This document shows positions 1 through 6,670 of a stretch of 20,597 nucleotides of DNA, piece after piece. The notes beneath the pieces were generated by a model. It saw only the letters and a program-made list of their open reading frames with translations. It was not told the origin of the DNA and ran no database searches. The stretch is taken from contig CAYSUW010000020.1 of assembly GCA_964434385.1 (NCBI GenBank), forward strand, positions 1-20,597. The letters are read 5' to 3'. The stretch comes from GCA-002700125 sp964434385. Lineage in GTDB: Bacteria > Chloroflexota > Dehalococcoidia > Lucifugimonadales > Lucifugimonadaceae. How positions within the stretch are numbered: the stretch's first letter is position 1; every line of letters starts with the position of its first letter. Position numbers and translations under genes: made by a program.

Positions 1-551
1 GCTAACGGCAACTGATTGTACCCTACCTACTGATAATCGTTTTAATCTTAGTAAAGAAGAAGTTAAACCACTTAAAGTAAACCCAACTAACCTATCTACA
101 AGTCTTCTTCCTATATGAGCATTTACTAGATTCATATTAATTTCACTAGTACTTTCAAAAGCCTCTTTAACAGCTTTTTCAGTAATTTCATGAAAAACAA
201 CTCTTTTGAATTTTTCTTTAGAATGTTTTTTTTCAATAAGTGCATTTGCTACGTGATATGCAATTCCTTCGCCTTCTCTATCTGGATCCGCAGCTAAATA
301 AATAACATCACATTCTTTAGCAAGTTTGTTTAGTTTATTAATACGAGTTACTGCACCTCTTTCTAACCCCCAGATGGGTTCTAGATCTTTATTGAGTCCA
401 ACCACAGGACCACTTCTATCTGCCTCTCTACCTGATTCAAGATTATTGATATGACCGATTGATGCTTCAACGATAAAATCATTCCCTAGAAACCTTTGCA
501 ATGTTCTTGCTTTAGTAGGTGATTCAACTATTACTAGATTTTTACTCAAAT
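1..551 (-). CDS. topA: DNA topoisomerase I, N-terminal part (cut by window edge)
   Basis: Type IA topoisomerase that relaxes negatively supercoiled DNA through a 5'-phosphotyrosine intermediate. About 183 N-terminal residues are visible; the gene runs off the left edge, so the active-site tyrosine is not in view. The TOPRIM fold begins at once (NLVIVESPTKART), followed by SIGHI, the acidic metal-binding stretch LAADPDREGEGIA, and then VFHEITEKAV, AHIGRRLVDRLVGF and SVGRVQSVAV, all typical of bacterial TopA. The start is TTG at 551-549: an AAGGAG-type ribosome site lies about 6 nt upstream (complement of TTCTCCTTT near 555-563), and the next residues match the usual TopA N-terminus. It is transcribed away from the rest of the window, downstream of the tRNA-Ser gene on the same strand. 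Family assignment is firm; only the 3' part is unknown. Confidence 0.95.
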
Positions 552-608
552 TTTCTCCTTTTTCGATTATCACAACAAAATTTAATCTAATAAATAACAA
601 GTTGTCAT

Positions 609-622
609 ACCCCTTTAGGGGT
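609..622 (-). other. Small GC-rich hairpin between tRNA-Ser and topA
   Basis: ACCCCTTTAGGGGT is a perfect inverted repeat (5-bp stem, TTTA loop) in a very AT-rich spacer. It lies downstream of tRNA-Ser and upstream of topA, both on the minus strand. Read on that strand it is followed by an AT-rich stretch without a clean U-run. It could be a weak tRNA terminator or a 5' leader element of topA. The stem is seen directly; the role is inferred. Confidence 0.35.
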
Positions 623-703
623 TGACTACTGTTACTCTAATCCAAACTTCAAAAAAAGAATTTACATTATTTTTAAAATAAAATCTAATATTTTTTATCA
701 ATA

Positions 704-795
<92 letters not shown>

Positions 796-865
796 AAAAT
801 TATTATTGATTATATATAGTGTTTTGATTCAAGTATAAATCGAATTATCTCACTATATGAATTAA

Positions 866-908
866 TTGTTATTTTTGCGTTTCTGAGATTACTATAGTAG
901 TTTATAAT
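866..908 (+). promoter_or_regulatory. Candidate sigma70-type promoter(s) for the GlmU-like gene
   Basis: TTGTTA at 866-871 and TACTAT at 890-895 are separated by 18 nt. A perfect TATAAT lies a little further on at 903-908 but has a poor -35. Either could start transcription roughly 60-75 nt before the ATG at 977. In DNA this AT-rich such boxes arise by chance, so this is tentative. Confidence 0.35.
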
Positions 909-976
909 CTTAAAATATTAACATGTGTTATTTCCAACATCTTCAAGGTAACTGATTATTTATTTAGAAATAATTT

Positions 977-1603
977 ATGACTAAACCTATAAAACCTAAT
1001 GATAATTCTGATGATCAAGTCATAATTATTGATCCAAACAATACCTATATAGATTCTTCAGTGAAACTAGGGAAAGGATGTGTAATTGAACCTTTTTCTT
1101 TTCTAAAAGGGAACACAAAAATAGGAGATTACTCAAATATAGGTCCTAATGCTTATATTGAAAATACTATAATTGGTAGCAATTGCAAAATTGATTACTC
1201 TAAATGTGTTGATAGCAATATAGATTCGAATGTTCAAATTGGTCCATATTCAAGAATTCGAGATAATTCTTATATTGGAAGTGATGTGTATATTGGAAAT
1301 TTTGTGGAAATTAAGAATAGTACAATAGAAAAAAATTCATTCATTACTCATTTTGCTTATATAGGTGATGCTACAATTGGGGCAGATGTAAATATTGGAG
1401 CAGGTACAGTGACATGTAATTATGATGGAAAAACAAAGAATCGTACTGTTATTGGTGACAATTGCTTTATAGGATCTGGTACAATGCTAATTGCACCTGT
1501 AGAAATAGGTGCAAGATCTGTAACAGGTGCCGGTTCAGTAGTTACAACAAACGTAAAAGAAGGAACTACTGTAATAGGTAATCCTGCTAGAAAATTAAAA
1601 TAA
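977..1603 (+). CDS. Stand-alone GlmU-type acetyltransferase domain (left-handed beta-helix)
   Basis: A 208-aa hexapeptide-repeat protein matching only the C-terminal half of bifunctional GlmU, the part that acetylates glucosamine-1-phosphate from acetyl-CoA in UDP-GlcNAc synthesis. Hexapeptide turns run from about residue 29 to 190. Aligned by eye to E. coli GlmU with a constant offset of 238, the catalytic and CoA-site residues are all kept: R95 (R333), K113 (K351) in NFVEIKNS, H125 and Y128 (H363, Y366) in THFAYIGDA, N139 (N377) in NIGAG, K154 (K392), S167 (S405) and A185 (A423). The uridylyltransferase half with its N-terminal LxAGxGTRM-type motif is absent; the first ~20 residues are polar and unstructured-looking. 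No strong ribosome site precedes the ATG. The protein probably works with a separate nucleotidyltransferase elsewhere in the genome. A related sugar acetyltransferase role cannot be excluded. Confidence 0.85.
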   Translation: MTKPIKPNDNSDDQVIIIDPNNTYIDSSVKLGKGCVIEPFSFLKGNTKIGDYSNIGPNAYIENTIIGSNCKIDYSKCVDSNIDSNVQIGPYSRIRDNSYIGSDVYIGNFVEIKNSTIEKNSFITHFAYIGDATIGADVNIGAGTVTCNYDGKTKNRTVIGDNCFIGSGTMLIAPVEIGARSVTGAGSVVTTNVKEGTTVIGNPARKLK

Positions 1604-1608
1604 GATAT

Positions 1609-1677
1609 ATGAGTTCAGACGACCCCAGTCATAGACATAATAGATTTGAAAATAAGATAGTATCGAGCAACTGTTAA
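1609..1677 (+). CDS. Possible 22-aa leader ORF overlapping the next start (TAATG)
   Basis: An ATG at 1609 opens a 22-codon frame that begins MSSDDPSHRH and ends in TAA at 1675-1677. The last A of that stop is the first base of the ATG of the following CBS-domain gene, a typical arrangement for translational coupling. The peptide is polar, with no membrane segment and no family I recognise. No clear ribosome site precedes it and the frame is short enough to be chance. Its only support is the exact stop/start overlap and the lack of a ribosome site for the downstream gene. Confidence 0.25.
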   Translation: MSSDDPSHRHNRFENKIVSSNC

Positions 1678-2900
1678 TGATTGATGTTGTTTTGAAATTC
1701 ATTGTTTTTTTCTTTCTTTTTTTTAGTTATTTAATTTTTCTTTTCTCATATCGAGTTTTTAATGGAACTTCAACCAGGTTAATTCTTTTGTCAAAATTTG
1801 AAGACAAAGACAATGGTAACCTGATTCATGATGTAATTTTTTCTCAATCTATTATTCGGATATTAGTAGGTATCTGGGCTTTAGGCTTAGCTATTCATAC
1901 GGTTTTTATATTTTATTTTTATTCGAATATATTTTTGAATACTTGGTTGGGATCATTAATTTATTTTATAGTTTCACTAATTTTTCCATTATTTGGTTAT
2001 TTTATTGTCTTTTCATTGAATGATAAGGCTGTTGAAAAATTAATTGGAATCCCAAAATTTCTTCTAATTTTAACTGTTTCACTTTTAAATTTAAGTGTTT
2101 TTAGAAAATTTTCTGTCTCATCTAATGGAAATAATAATGAAGAAAAAGATGCTGTTGAAATTGATGCATTGGAAGCAGCAGGTTTATCAGTAGACCCTGA
2201 AGAAATGAAAATGATTCAAGGTATTTTGAGAATGGACACAGTCAAAGTAAGAGAAATTATGAGACCAAGAGTAGATATGATTACAGTTGAATCGAATAGT
2301 GATTTAAATGAAATTACTAATTTAATGCTTGAAGATGGCTACAGTAAAATTCCTGTTATTGGAGATAGTATTGATGATATTTTAGGTATAGCTTATGCAA
2401 GAGATGTATTGAAAGTAGTTGGAAAAAAGGAAAGATCACTGTATATTCAAGAAATAGTTCGTCCTGCGATATTTGTTCCAGAATCACAAAACTTAGAACA
2501 GTTATTACGTGAATTTCAAAAACATCAAACTAGAATGGCTATAGTAATTGATGAGCATGGAGGGATTTCTGGATTAGTTACGGTTACAGACTTAATTGAA
2601 GAAATTGTTGGAGAATTAGCTGATGAATTTGATGTGAAAGATCCAGATATTCAAATAATCAATGATTCGATAACAATTGTAGATGCAAGAATGACAGTAG
2701 CTGATCTTAATGAGGAGATAGGAACATCAATTCTAGTTGATGGATTTGATACTATTGGTGGTTTAGTTTACAAAGAATTGGGGAAAATGCCTGAAGTAGG
2801 AGACCACATTGAAGTTGATAATTTAAAAATTACTGTTCAATCAACTATTGGAAGAAGAATAGGAAAACTTCGATTATATACAAAAAGAAACAGCCCATAA
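1677..2900 (+). CDS. CBS-pair / CorC-HlyC family membrane protein
   Basis: A 407-aa protein with the architecture of the HlyC/CorC (CNNM-like) family, linked to Mg2+/Co2+ handling. Four hydrophobic helices are visible at about residues 4-25, 62-83, 90-113 and 125-143, then a polar linker. A CBS pair follows (about 190-318), with VREIMRPRVDMITV starting the first CBS and IVIDEHGGISGLVTV plus DLIEEIVGE closing the second. A CorC_HlyC transporter-associated domain covers about 330-404 (DGFDTIGGLVY, GKMPEVGD, GRRIGKLRL). The membrane part lacks the usual FFSGSETA-like DUF21 motif, so it is a divergent DUF21 or a replacement. The ATG overlaps the stop of a possible upstream micro-ORF as TAATG. The stop codon lies inside the hairpin shared with the convergent collagen-like gene. 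The domain call is firm; the transported ion is unknown. Confidence 0.85.
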   Translation: MIDVVLKFIVFFFLFFSYLIFLFSYRVFNGTSTRLILLSKFEDKDNGNLIHDVIFSQSIIRILVGIWALGLAIHTVFIFYFYSNIFLNTWLGSLIYFIVSLIFPLFGYFIVFSLNDKAVEKLIGIPKFLLILTVSLLNLSVFRKFSVSSNGNNNEEKDAVEIDALEAAGLSVDPEEMKMIQGILRMDTVKVREIMRPRVDMITVESNSDLNEITNLMLEDGYSKIPVIGDSIDDILGIAYARDVLKVVGKKERSLYIQEIVRPAIFVPESQNLEQLLREFQKHQTRMAIVIDEHGGISGLVTVTDLIEEIVGELADEFDVKDPDIQIINDSITIVDARMTVADLNEEIGTSILVDGFDTIGGLVYKELGKMPEVGDHIEVDNLKITVQSTIGRRIGKLRLYTKRNSP

Positions 2901-2920
2901 TAATACAGGCTGTTTCAATA
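2881..2920. terminator. Hairpin terminator shared by convergent genes
   Basis: GAAACAGCC (2887-2895) and GGCTGTTTC (2908-2916) form a perfect 9-bp stem around a 12-nt loop. Read on the minus strand the hairpin is followed by TTTCTTTTTG, a good U-tract, so it should terminate the collagen-like gene ending at 2943. On the plus strand it covers the stop codon of the CBS gene (2898-2900) and is followed only by AATAAG, so termination there would be weaker. Confidence 0.7.
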
Positions 2921-2942
2921 AGTTCCTTTGTAAATACTTAAT

Positions 2943-3539
2943 TTACGGAGAAGACTGTAAGCCACCAGATCCACCGATGACTAAAACACCTACTGCGTTA
3001 GAACCATCGCCACCTTCACCACTAAGTGTGTGAGCTCCGTTAGGAAGTCCTACAGTAGAGATTTCTATAGAGAATGCTCCATTTGAATTTGCTGTTGCAG
3101 TAGCTATTTCTACACCATTTGCTTGTATTGAGATAGCCTCTCCATCAGCATAACCTCCACCAGATATAGTTACTGATGTACCTGCAGTTCCAGAAACTAT
3201 ACTTGCTCCTGTTCCTCCATCTTTTCCATCAGCACCTGCTGGTCCTGGGTTACCTGGGTTTCCCTTTATTCCTGCTTCACCACTAGGTCCTTGAGAACCG
3301 CTAGGTCCTGCTGGTCCTATAGGTCCTTGATCACCTTGTGGTCCTGCAGATCCTTGTCCACCTGCTGGTCCTTGCGCACCTGCTGGTCCTTGTGGTCCTG
3401 CATCACCTTGAACTCCTGCTGCACCTGGTGCACCTTGAGCTCCTTGTGGTCCTTGTAGACCTGATGCTCCCGCCGCCGCTTCACATCCTATTACTGTAAA
3501 TATCGTTAATATCGTTGTTGCTAAGAGAAGACCTTTCAT
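2943..3539 (-). CDS. Collagen-like lipoprotein with Ig-like C-terminal domain
   Basis: A small exported protein. Numbered from the longer start at 3548, it has a lipoprotein signal peptide ending in the lipobox V-I-G-C with C22 as the lipid-modified residue. Thirty uninterrupted Gly-X-Y triplets follow at about residues 27-116 (GPQ, GPA, GAQ, GPI, GNP and similar). The tail of about 85 residues is glycine-, serine- and threonine-rich with alternating hydrophobics (SVTISGGGYADGEAISI, GAFSIEISTVGL), looking like an Ig-like or IPT/TIG beta-sandwich. I choose the start at 3539 because GGGAGG directly abuts the upstream ATG at 3548 (no room for a ribosome) but sits 9 nt before the inner ATG; this gives 198 aa. 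The triplet region is richer in G+C than its neighbours because of Gly/Pro/Ala codons. Gene-specific function is unknown; a surface fibre or adhesin is plausible. It is a single gene facing away from rpsO. Confidence 0.85.
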   Translation of the reverse strand: MKGLLLATTILTIFTVIGCEAAAGASGLQGPQGAQGAPGAAGVQGDAGPQGPAGAQGPAGGQGSAGPQGDQGPIGPAGPSGSQGPSGEAGIKGNPGNPGPAGADGKDGGTGASIVSGTAGTSVTISGGGYADGEAISIQANGVEIATATANSNGAFSIEISTVGLPNGAHTLSGEGGDGSNAVGVLVIGGSGGLQSSP

Positions 3540-3613
3540 TTGGCCCATCCTCCCATTAAACTATGGATTATCTAATTTTCAATTTAAAACGGTCCGAAGA
3601 TTAAACTCGGTCC

Positions 3614-3642
3614 ATTTAATAACTACATTGTTCTACTTTCAA
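3614..3642 (-). promoter_or_regulatory. Candidate promoter of the collagen-like gene
   Basis: On the minus strand TTGAAA (3642-3637) and TTAAAT (3619-3614) are 17 nt apart, placing a start site about 65-70 nt before the ATG. The -35 box is good and the -10 box is weak (four of six consensus bases). Confidence 0.35.
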
Positions 3643-3749
3643 GTATACTGTTAACCTGAAAATGCCAATTGAAGCACTATATGCAATCATATTCTCGCTC
3701 AAACAAACATGTCAAGTTTTATAAGGTCAATTTTTTAATAAAAACAGGG

Positions 3750-3826
3750 TTTTTTGTGAAATTTGTTCTAATTTTTGTTAAATATATAAAAAATATCCAA
3801 AAATTAATGTGATTTTTTGTGAAATT
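3750..3826 (+). repeat. Pair of 14-bp direct repeats (TTTTTTGTGAAATT)
   Basis: Identical copies at 3750-3763 and 3813-3826 start 63 bp apart, close to six helical turns. They lie just upstream of the rpsO promoter. In T-rich DNA part of the match is low-complexity, but the GTGAAATT end is not. Confidence 0.6.
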
Positions 3827-3863
3827 ATTAATATTTACAATAAATCGGTTTTTTTATAATACT

Positions 3864-3892
3864 TTGTTATTTTGATAATAATATCGTATTAT
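3864..3892 (+). promoter_or_regulatory. Promoter of the rpsO-pnp block
   Basis: TTGTTA (3864-3869), a 17-nt spacer and TATTAT (3887-3892) make a good sigma70-type promoter, predicting a start near 3899 and a 5' leader of about 105 nt before the rpsO ATG. Confidence 0.6.
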
Positions 3893-3922
3893 CTTGTGGG
3901 AAATTTAAGAAATTATGAAATT

Positions 3923-3999
3923 AGTGCTGTATAGGAGAGGCACTTGATCTGTTGTTGAATATATAGACTATCGGATCTAAATAACTAAAACTCTGCACT
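3923..3999 (+). promoter_or_regulatory. Structured rpsO leader, candidate S15 autoregulatory site
   Basis: AGTGC at 3923-3927 can pair with GCACT at 3940-3944, enclosing the only Shine-Dalgarno-like AGGAG, or with a second GCACT at 3995-3999, six bases before the rpsO ATG. Between them GATCTG (3946-3951) and CGGATC (3972-3977) can form a 6-bp stem with one G-U pair. Enclosure of this stem by the long-range pairing would give a closed multi-stem leader. Many bacteria regulate rpsO through S15 binding to its own leader, but the leader types differ and I do not recognise this one. The base pairing is seen; the regulation is inferred. Confidence 0.4.
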
Positions 4000-4004
4000 T
4001 CGTT

Positions 4005-4265
4005 ATGCGTGAACAAAAAAAGGAAATAATAGAAAAATATAAGTTGAAAGAAAATGATACTGGCTCTACAGAAGTTCAAGTAGCTCTACTTACAGACAGT
4101 ATCAATCGTTTAGTTGAACATTCAAAAACACATAAACATGATCATTCAAGTAGAAGAGGACTTATTTCTATGGTTGGACAAAGAAGAAAGCTTCTCAAGT
4201 ATCTAGTTAGTAAAGATGAATCTAGATATATAAAATTGGTTGATAGTCTCAAATTACGTAGGTAA
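4005..4265 (+). CDS. rpsO: 30S ribosomal protein S15
   Basis: An 86-aa protein, about the usual S15 length (88-89). S15 binds 16S rRNA helices 20-22 early in assembly of the 30S platform. The family signatures are present: the TGSTEVQVALLTDSINRLVEHSK helix region, then HKHDHSSRRGLISMVGQRRKLLKYL, the RNA-binding core, and a basic C-terminus SLKLRR. In-frame upstream codons reach a stop at 3978 without another start, so the ATG at 4005 is the start although no ribosome site stands before it. It is the first gene of the rpsO-pnp-dapB-asd-dapA block; the rpsO-pnp order is widespread in bacteria. Confidence 0.97.
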   Translation: MREQKKEIIEKYKLKENDTGSTEVQVALLTDSINRLVEHSKTHKHDHSSRRGLISMVGQRRKLLKYLVSKDESRYIKLVDSLKLRR

Positions 4266-4278
4266 TTTATCCCCTTTT

Positions 4279-4316
4279 CTAAAATATTCATTCTAAAGAA
4301 GGTTTTCAGATTTTAG
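4279..4316 (+). other. AT-rich hairpin in the rpsO-pnp spacer
   Basis: CTAAAAT (4279-4285) and ATTTTAG (4310-4316) form a 7-bp stem around a 24-nt loop, just after the rpsO stop. Other bacteria have a partial terminator or an RNase III cleavage hairpin at this place, so either role is possible. The stem is weak and the role is inferred. Confidence 0.3.
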
Positions 4317-4400
4317 TCTTGATAATTAGTATTTTCAAATTGTTTTTGTAGTTTTGTAAATTTAAATATAAATTTAGTATAAGAGAGATAAATAAAAATC

Positions 4401-6656
4401 ATGGTAAAAACTTTTAAAATAGACATTGGTCAAAAAAATATTGAAATTGAAGTTGGTAAATTAGCACACAAAGCTAACGGATCGGTGACTGTAAGATGTG
4501 GAGACACTTTATTATTAGTAACAGTTGTAGCATCAAAAACTGCAAGGGAAGGCATTGACTTTCTTCCTCTATCTGTTGATGTGGCTGAGAAAGCTTATGC
4601 TGCAGGTAAGTTGCCTGGAGGATTCTTTAAAAGAGAAGGTAGGCCTGGGACTGAAGCTGTATTAAATGCACGTTTAATAGATAGACCATTACGACCATTG
4701 TTCCCCAAAAACTTTCATAATGACATTCAAATAGTTGTTAGTATCCTATCCACGGATCAGGAAAACACTCATGAATCACTGGGAATCGTTGGAGCTTCAT
4801 GCGCTTTAGCCATATCTGATATACCTTTTTCAGATCCAGTAGGAGCATGCAATGTTGGATATATTGATGGAGATTTTGTTATTAATCCTAGTTATGAAGA
4901 ATTAAGTAATAGTGAAATTGATTTAACTGTGGCAGGTACAGAAGATGCAATAATGATGGTTGAGGCTGGAGCGAATATTGTTTCAGAAGAGAAACTTTTG
5001 GAAGCTTTAAAAATTGCACAAGATCAGAATAAAGAAATTGTTAATGTTATTAAGAAAATTCAATCAGAGCTTGGGAAAGAAAAATGGGTAATTTCAGAAA
5101 CTTTAAATTCTTTAGAATTATCTGATGAACAAACTGAACATATAAAAGATACTTTGATTAAATTTCATGAGAAAGAAGAGGCTGATGTTTCTAAGGATGA
5201 AATTTTAAATTCATTGAAAGAGCGTATTTCTAATGATATTTCTGATGAAAACCAAGAAGGGTTAGACAAACAATTGGATACCTTAATTCATGATATTGAA
5301 ATGGATATTTTAAGAGATAACATATCTCAAAAAGAAAAAAGACCAGATGGAAGGAATCTTGATCAAATTCGATTGTTAGACTCTGAAGTTAGTTATGTGC
5401 CGAGAGCTCATGGATCCAGTATATTTCGTAGAGGTGACACACATGTTTTAAGTACTGTTACACTAGCTTCTGAAGGTGAAAAACAGAAAATAGATAACTT
5501 AACTCCTTTTAATGAAAAATATTTTATTCATCATTATAATTTCCCAGATTTTTCGGTTGGGGAAGTTGGAAGAGGTTTATTCACTGGAAGAAGAGAGATA
5601 GGGCATGGAGCTTTAGCAGAAAGGGCATTATTTCCAGTAATACCTTCTCAAGATGATTTCCCTTATACAATTAGGGTAGTATCTGAAGTGGTTAGTTCTA
5701 ATGGGTCTACCTCTATGGCTAGTGTCTGTGCTGGAACTTTGTCTTTGATGGATGCGGGAGTACCTATTATAGATCCTGTAGCCGGAATAGCTATGGGACT
5801 AATTATTAATTCAGAAGGAAAACATTCTATTTTGACTGATATACAGGGCGCTGAAGATCATTTTGGAGATATGGATTTCAAAGTTGCAGGAACTAAAGAG
5901 GGAGTAACAGCATTGCAAATGGATATTAAAGTTAAAGGAATTACATTTGAGATCATGGAAGAAGCTTTAGGGAAAGCTAAAATAGCTAGATTGTCCATTT
6001 TAGATAATCTAGTATCTACCCTAGATGCTCCAAGAGAGAATTTGAGTAAATTTGCTCCGAAGCTAATTACTATAAATATTCCTAAGGATAAAATTGGAGC
6101 AGTAATAGGTTCTGGAGGTTCTGTTATTAGAGGCATGATAGAGGAATTCGAAGTGAGTATTGATATAGATGATGATGGGAAAGTTGTAATTGGAGGTACA
6201 GATGATGATTCTTTAGATGCTGTAAGAACTAGAATTGATGATTTAACAAGAGAGATAAAACAAGCTGATGTTTTTGAAGGAAAAGTTGTAAGAATTATGC
6301 CATTTGGAGCTTTTGTGCAATTGCTTCCTGGAAAAGATGGATTACTCCATATTAGTGAATTAGGAGAAGGGCATGTTGATACAGTTGAATCAGTTGTAAA
6401 TATTGGTGACGAAGTAAAGGTTATAGTTAAGAAGGTAGATGACATGGGAAGAGTAGATTTATCTACAAAGATAGATCATTATCTTACTGGTCCAGGTTTT
6501 GAAGAATTAGCTGAAGAAAAGAATAATAGAAGAAATAGAAATCCGAGAAATAGAGATTCAAGAAATAGAGATTCAAGAAATAGAGATAATGACTCTAGGA
6601 GAAGATCAGTTTCTAAAGATAGAAACAGACCTAGGCCTCCGGACTTAAGAAATTAG
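4401..6656 (+). CDS. pnp: Polyribonucleotide nucleotidyltransferase (PNPase)
   Basis: Phosphorolytic 3'-5' exoribonuclease that degrades mRNA to nucleoside diphosphates and can add tails in reverse; it acts as a trimer in the cytoplasm. At 751 aa it has the full layout: first RNase PH domain with GGFFKREGRPGTEAVLNARL near residues 74-95, a helical linker (about 215-300), the second RNase PH domain, a KH domain with the GSGG loop near 570, and an S1 domain at about 622-692 (FGAFVQLLPGKDGLLHISEL). Catalytic acids align exactly with E. coli numbering: D486 and D492, with K494, inside GAEDHFGDMDFKVAG. The last ~50 residues are an R/N/D/S-rich disordered tail with repeated RNRDS units. It follows rpsO by 135 nt and precedes dapB by 14 nt, so it is probably transcribed with both. 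Confidence 0.97.
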   Translation: MVKTFKIDIGQKNIEIEVGKLAHKANGSVTVRCGDTLLLVTVVASKTAREGIDFLPLSVDVAEKAYAAGKLPGGFFKREGRPGTEAVLNARLIDRPLRPLFPKNFHNDIQIVVSILSTDQENTHESLGIVGASCALAISDIPFSDPVGACNVGYIDGDFVINPSYEELSNSEIDLTVAGTEDAIMMVEAGANIVSEEKLLEALKIAQDQNKEIVNVIKKIQSELGKEKWVISETLNSLELSDEQTEHIKDTLIKFHEKEEADVSKDEILNSLKERISNDISDENQEGLDKQLDTLIHDIEMDILRDNISQKEKRPDGRNLDQIRLLDSEVSYVPRAHGSSIFRRGDTHVLSTVTLASEGEKQKIDNLTPFNEKYFIHHYNFPDFSVGEVGRGLFTGRREIGHGALAERALFPVIPSQDDFPYTIRVVSEVVSSNGSTSMASVCAGTLSLMDAGVPIIDPVAGIAMGLIINSEGKHSILTDIQGAEDHFGDMDFKVAGTKEGVTALQMDIKVKGITFEIMEEALGKAKIARLSILDNLVSTLDAPRENLSKFAPKLITINIPKDKIGAVIGSGGSVIRGMIEEFEVSIDIDDDGKVVIGGTDDDSLDAVRTRIDDLTREIKQADVFEGKVVRIMPFGAFVQLLPGKDGLLHISELGEGHVDTVESVVNIGDEVKVIVKKVDDMGRVDLSTKIDHYLTGPGFEELAEEKNNRRNRNPRNRDSRNRDSRNRDNDSRRRSVSKDRNRPRPPDLRN

Positions 6657-6670
6657 TGGTTAAAAATTAA

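Larger units (their letters stand above)
3540..4004. other. Divergent intergenic region, collagen-like gene / rpsO
   Basis: About 465 nt with no gene that I can support. It holds the minus-strand promoter and ribosome site of the collagen-like gene on the left, two copies of a short cggtcc motif near 3590 and 3608, two exact 14-bp direct repeats (3750-3763 and 3813-3826), a strong plus-strand promoter (3864-3892), and a structured rpsO leader from about 3900. Poly-T and poly-A runs dominate the middle. Confidence 0.6.

Noticed and set aside
3200..3470. Tandem repeats resembling a minisatellite or mobile-element remnant on the minus strand
   Set aside because: The triplet periodicity is fully explained by Gly-X-Y coding in the collagen-like protein.
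5858..6445. 195-residue minus-strand open frame opposite pnp
   Set aside because: It is antisense to the conserved second RNase PH, KH and S1 domains. Its Ser/Thr/Pro-rich translation has no recognisable domain and no start context.
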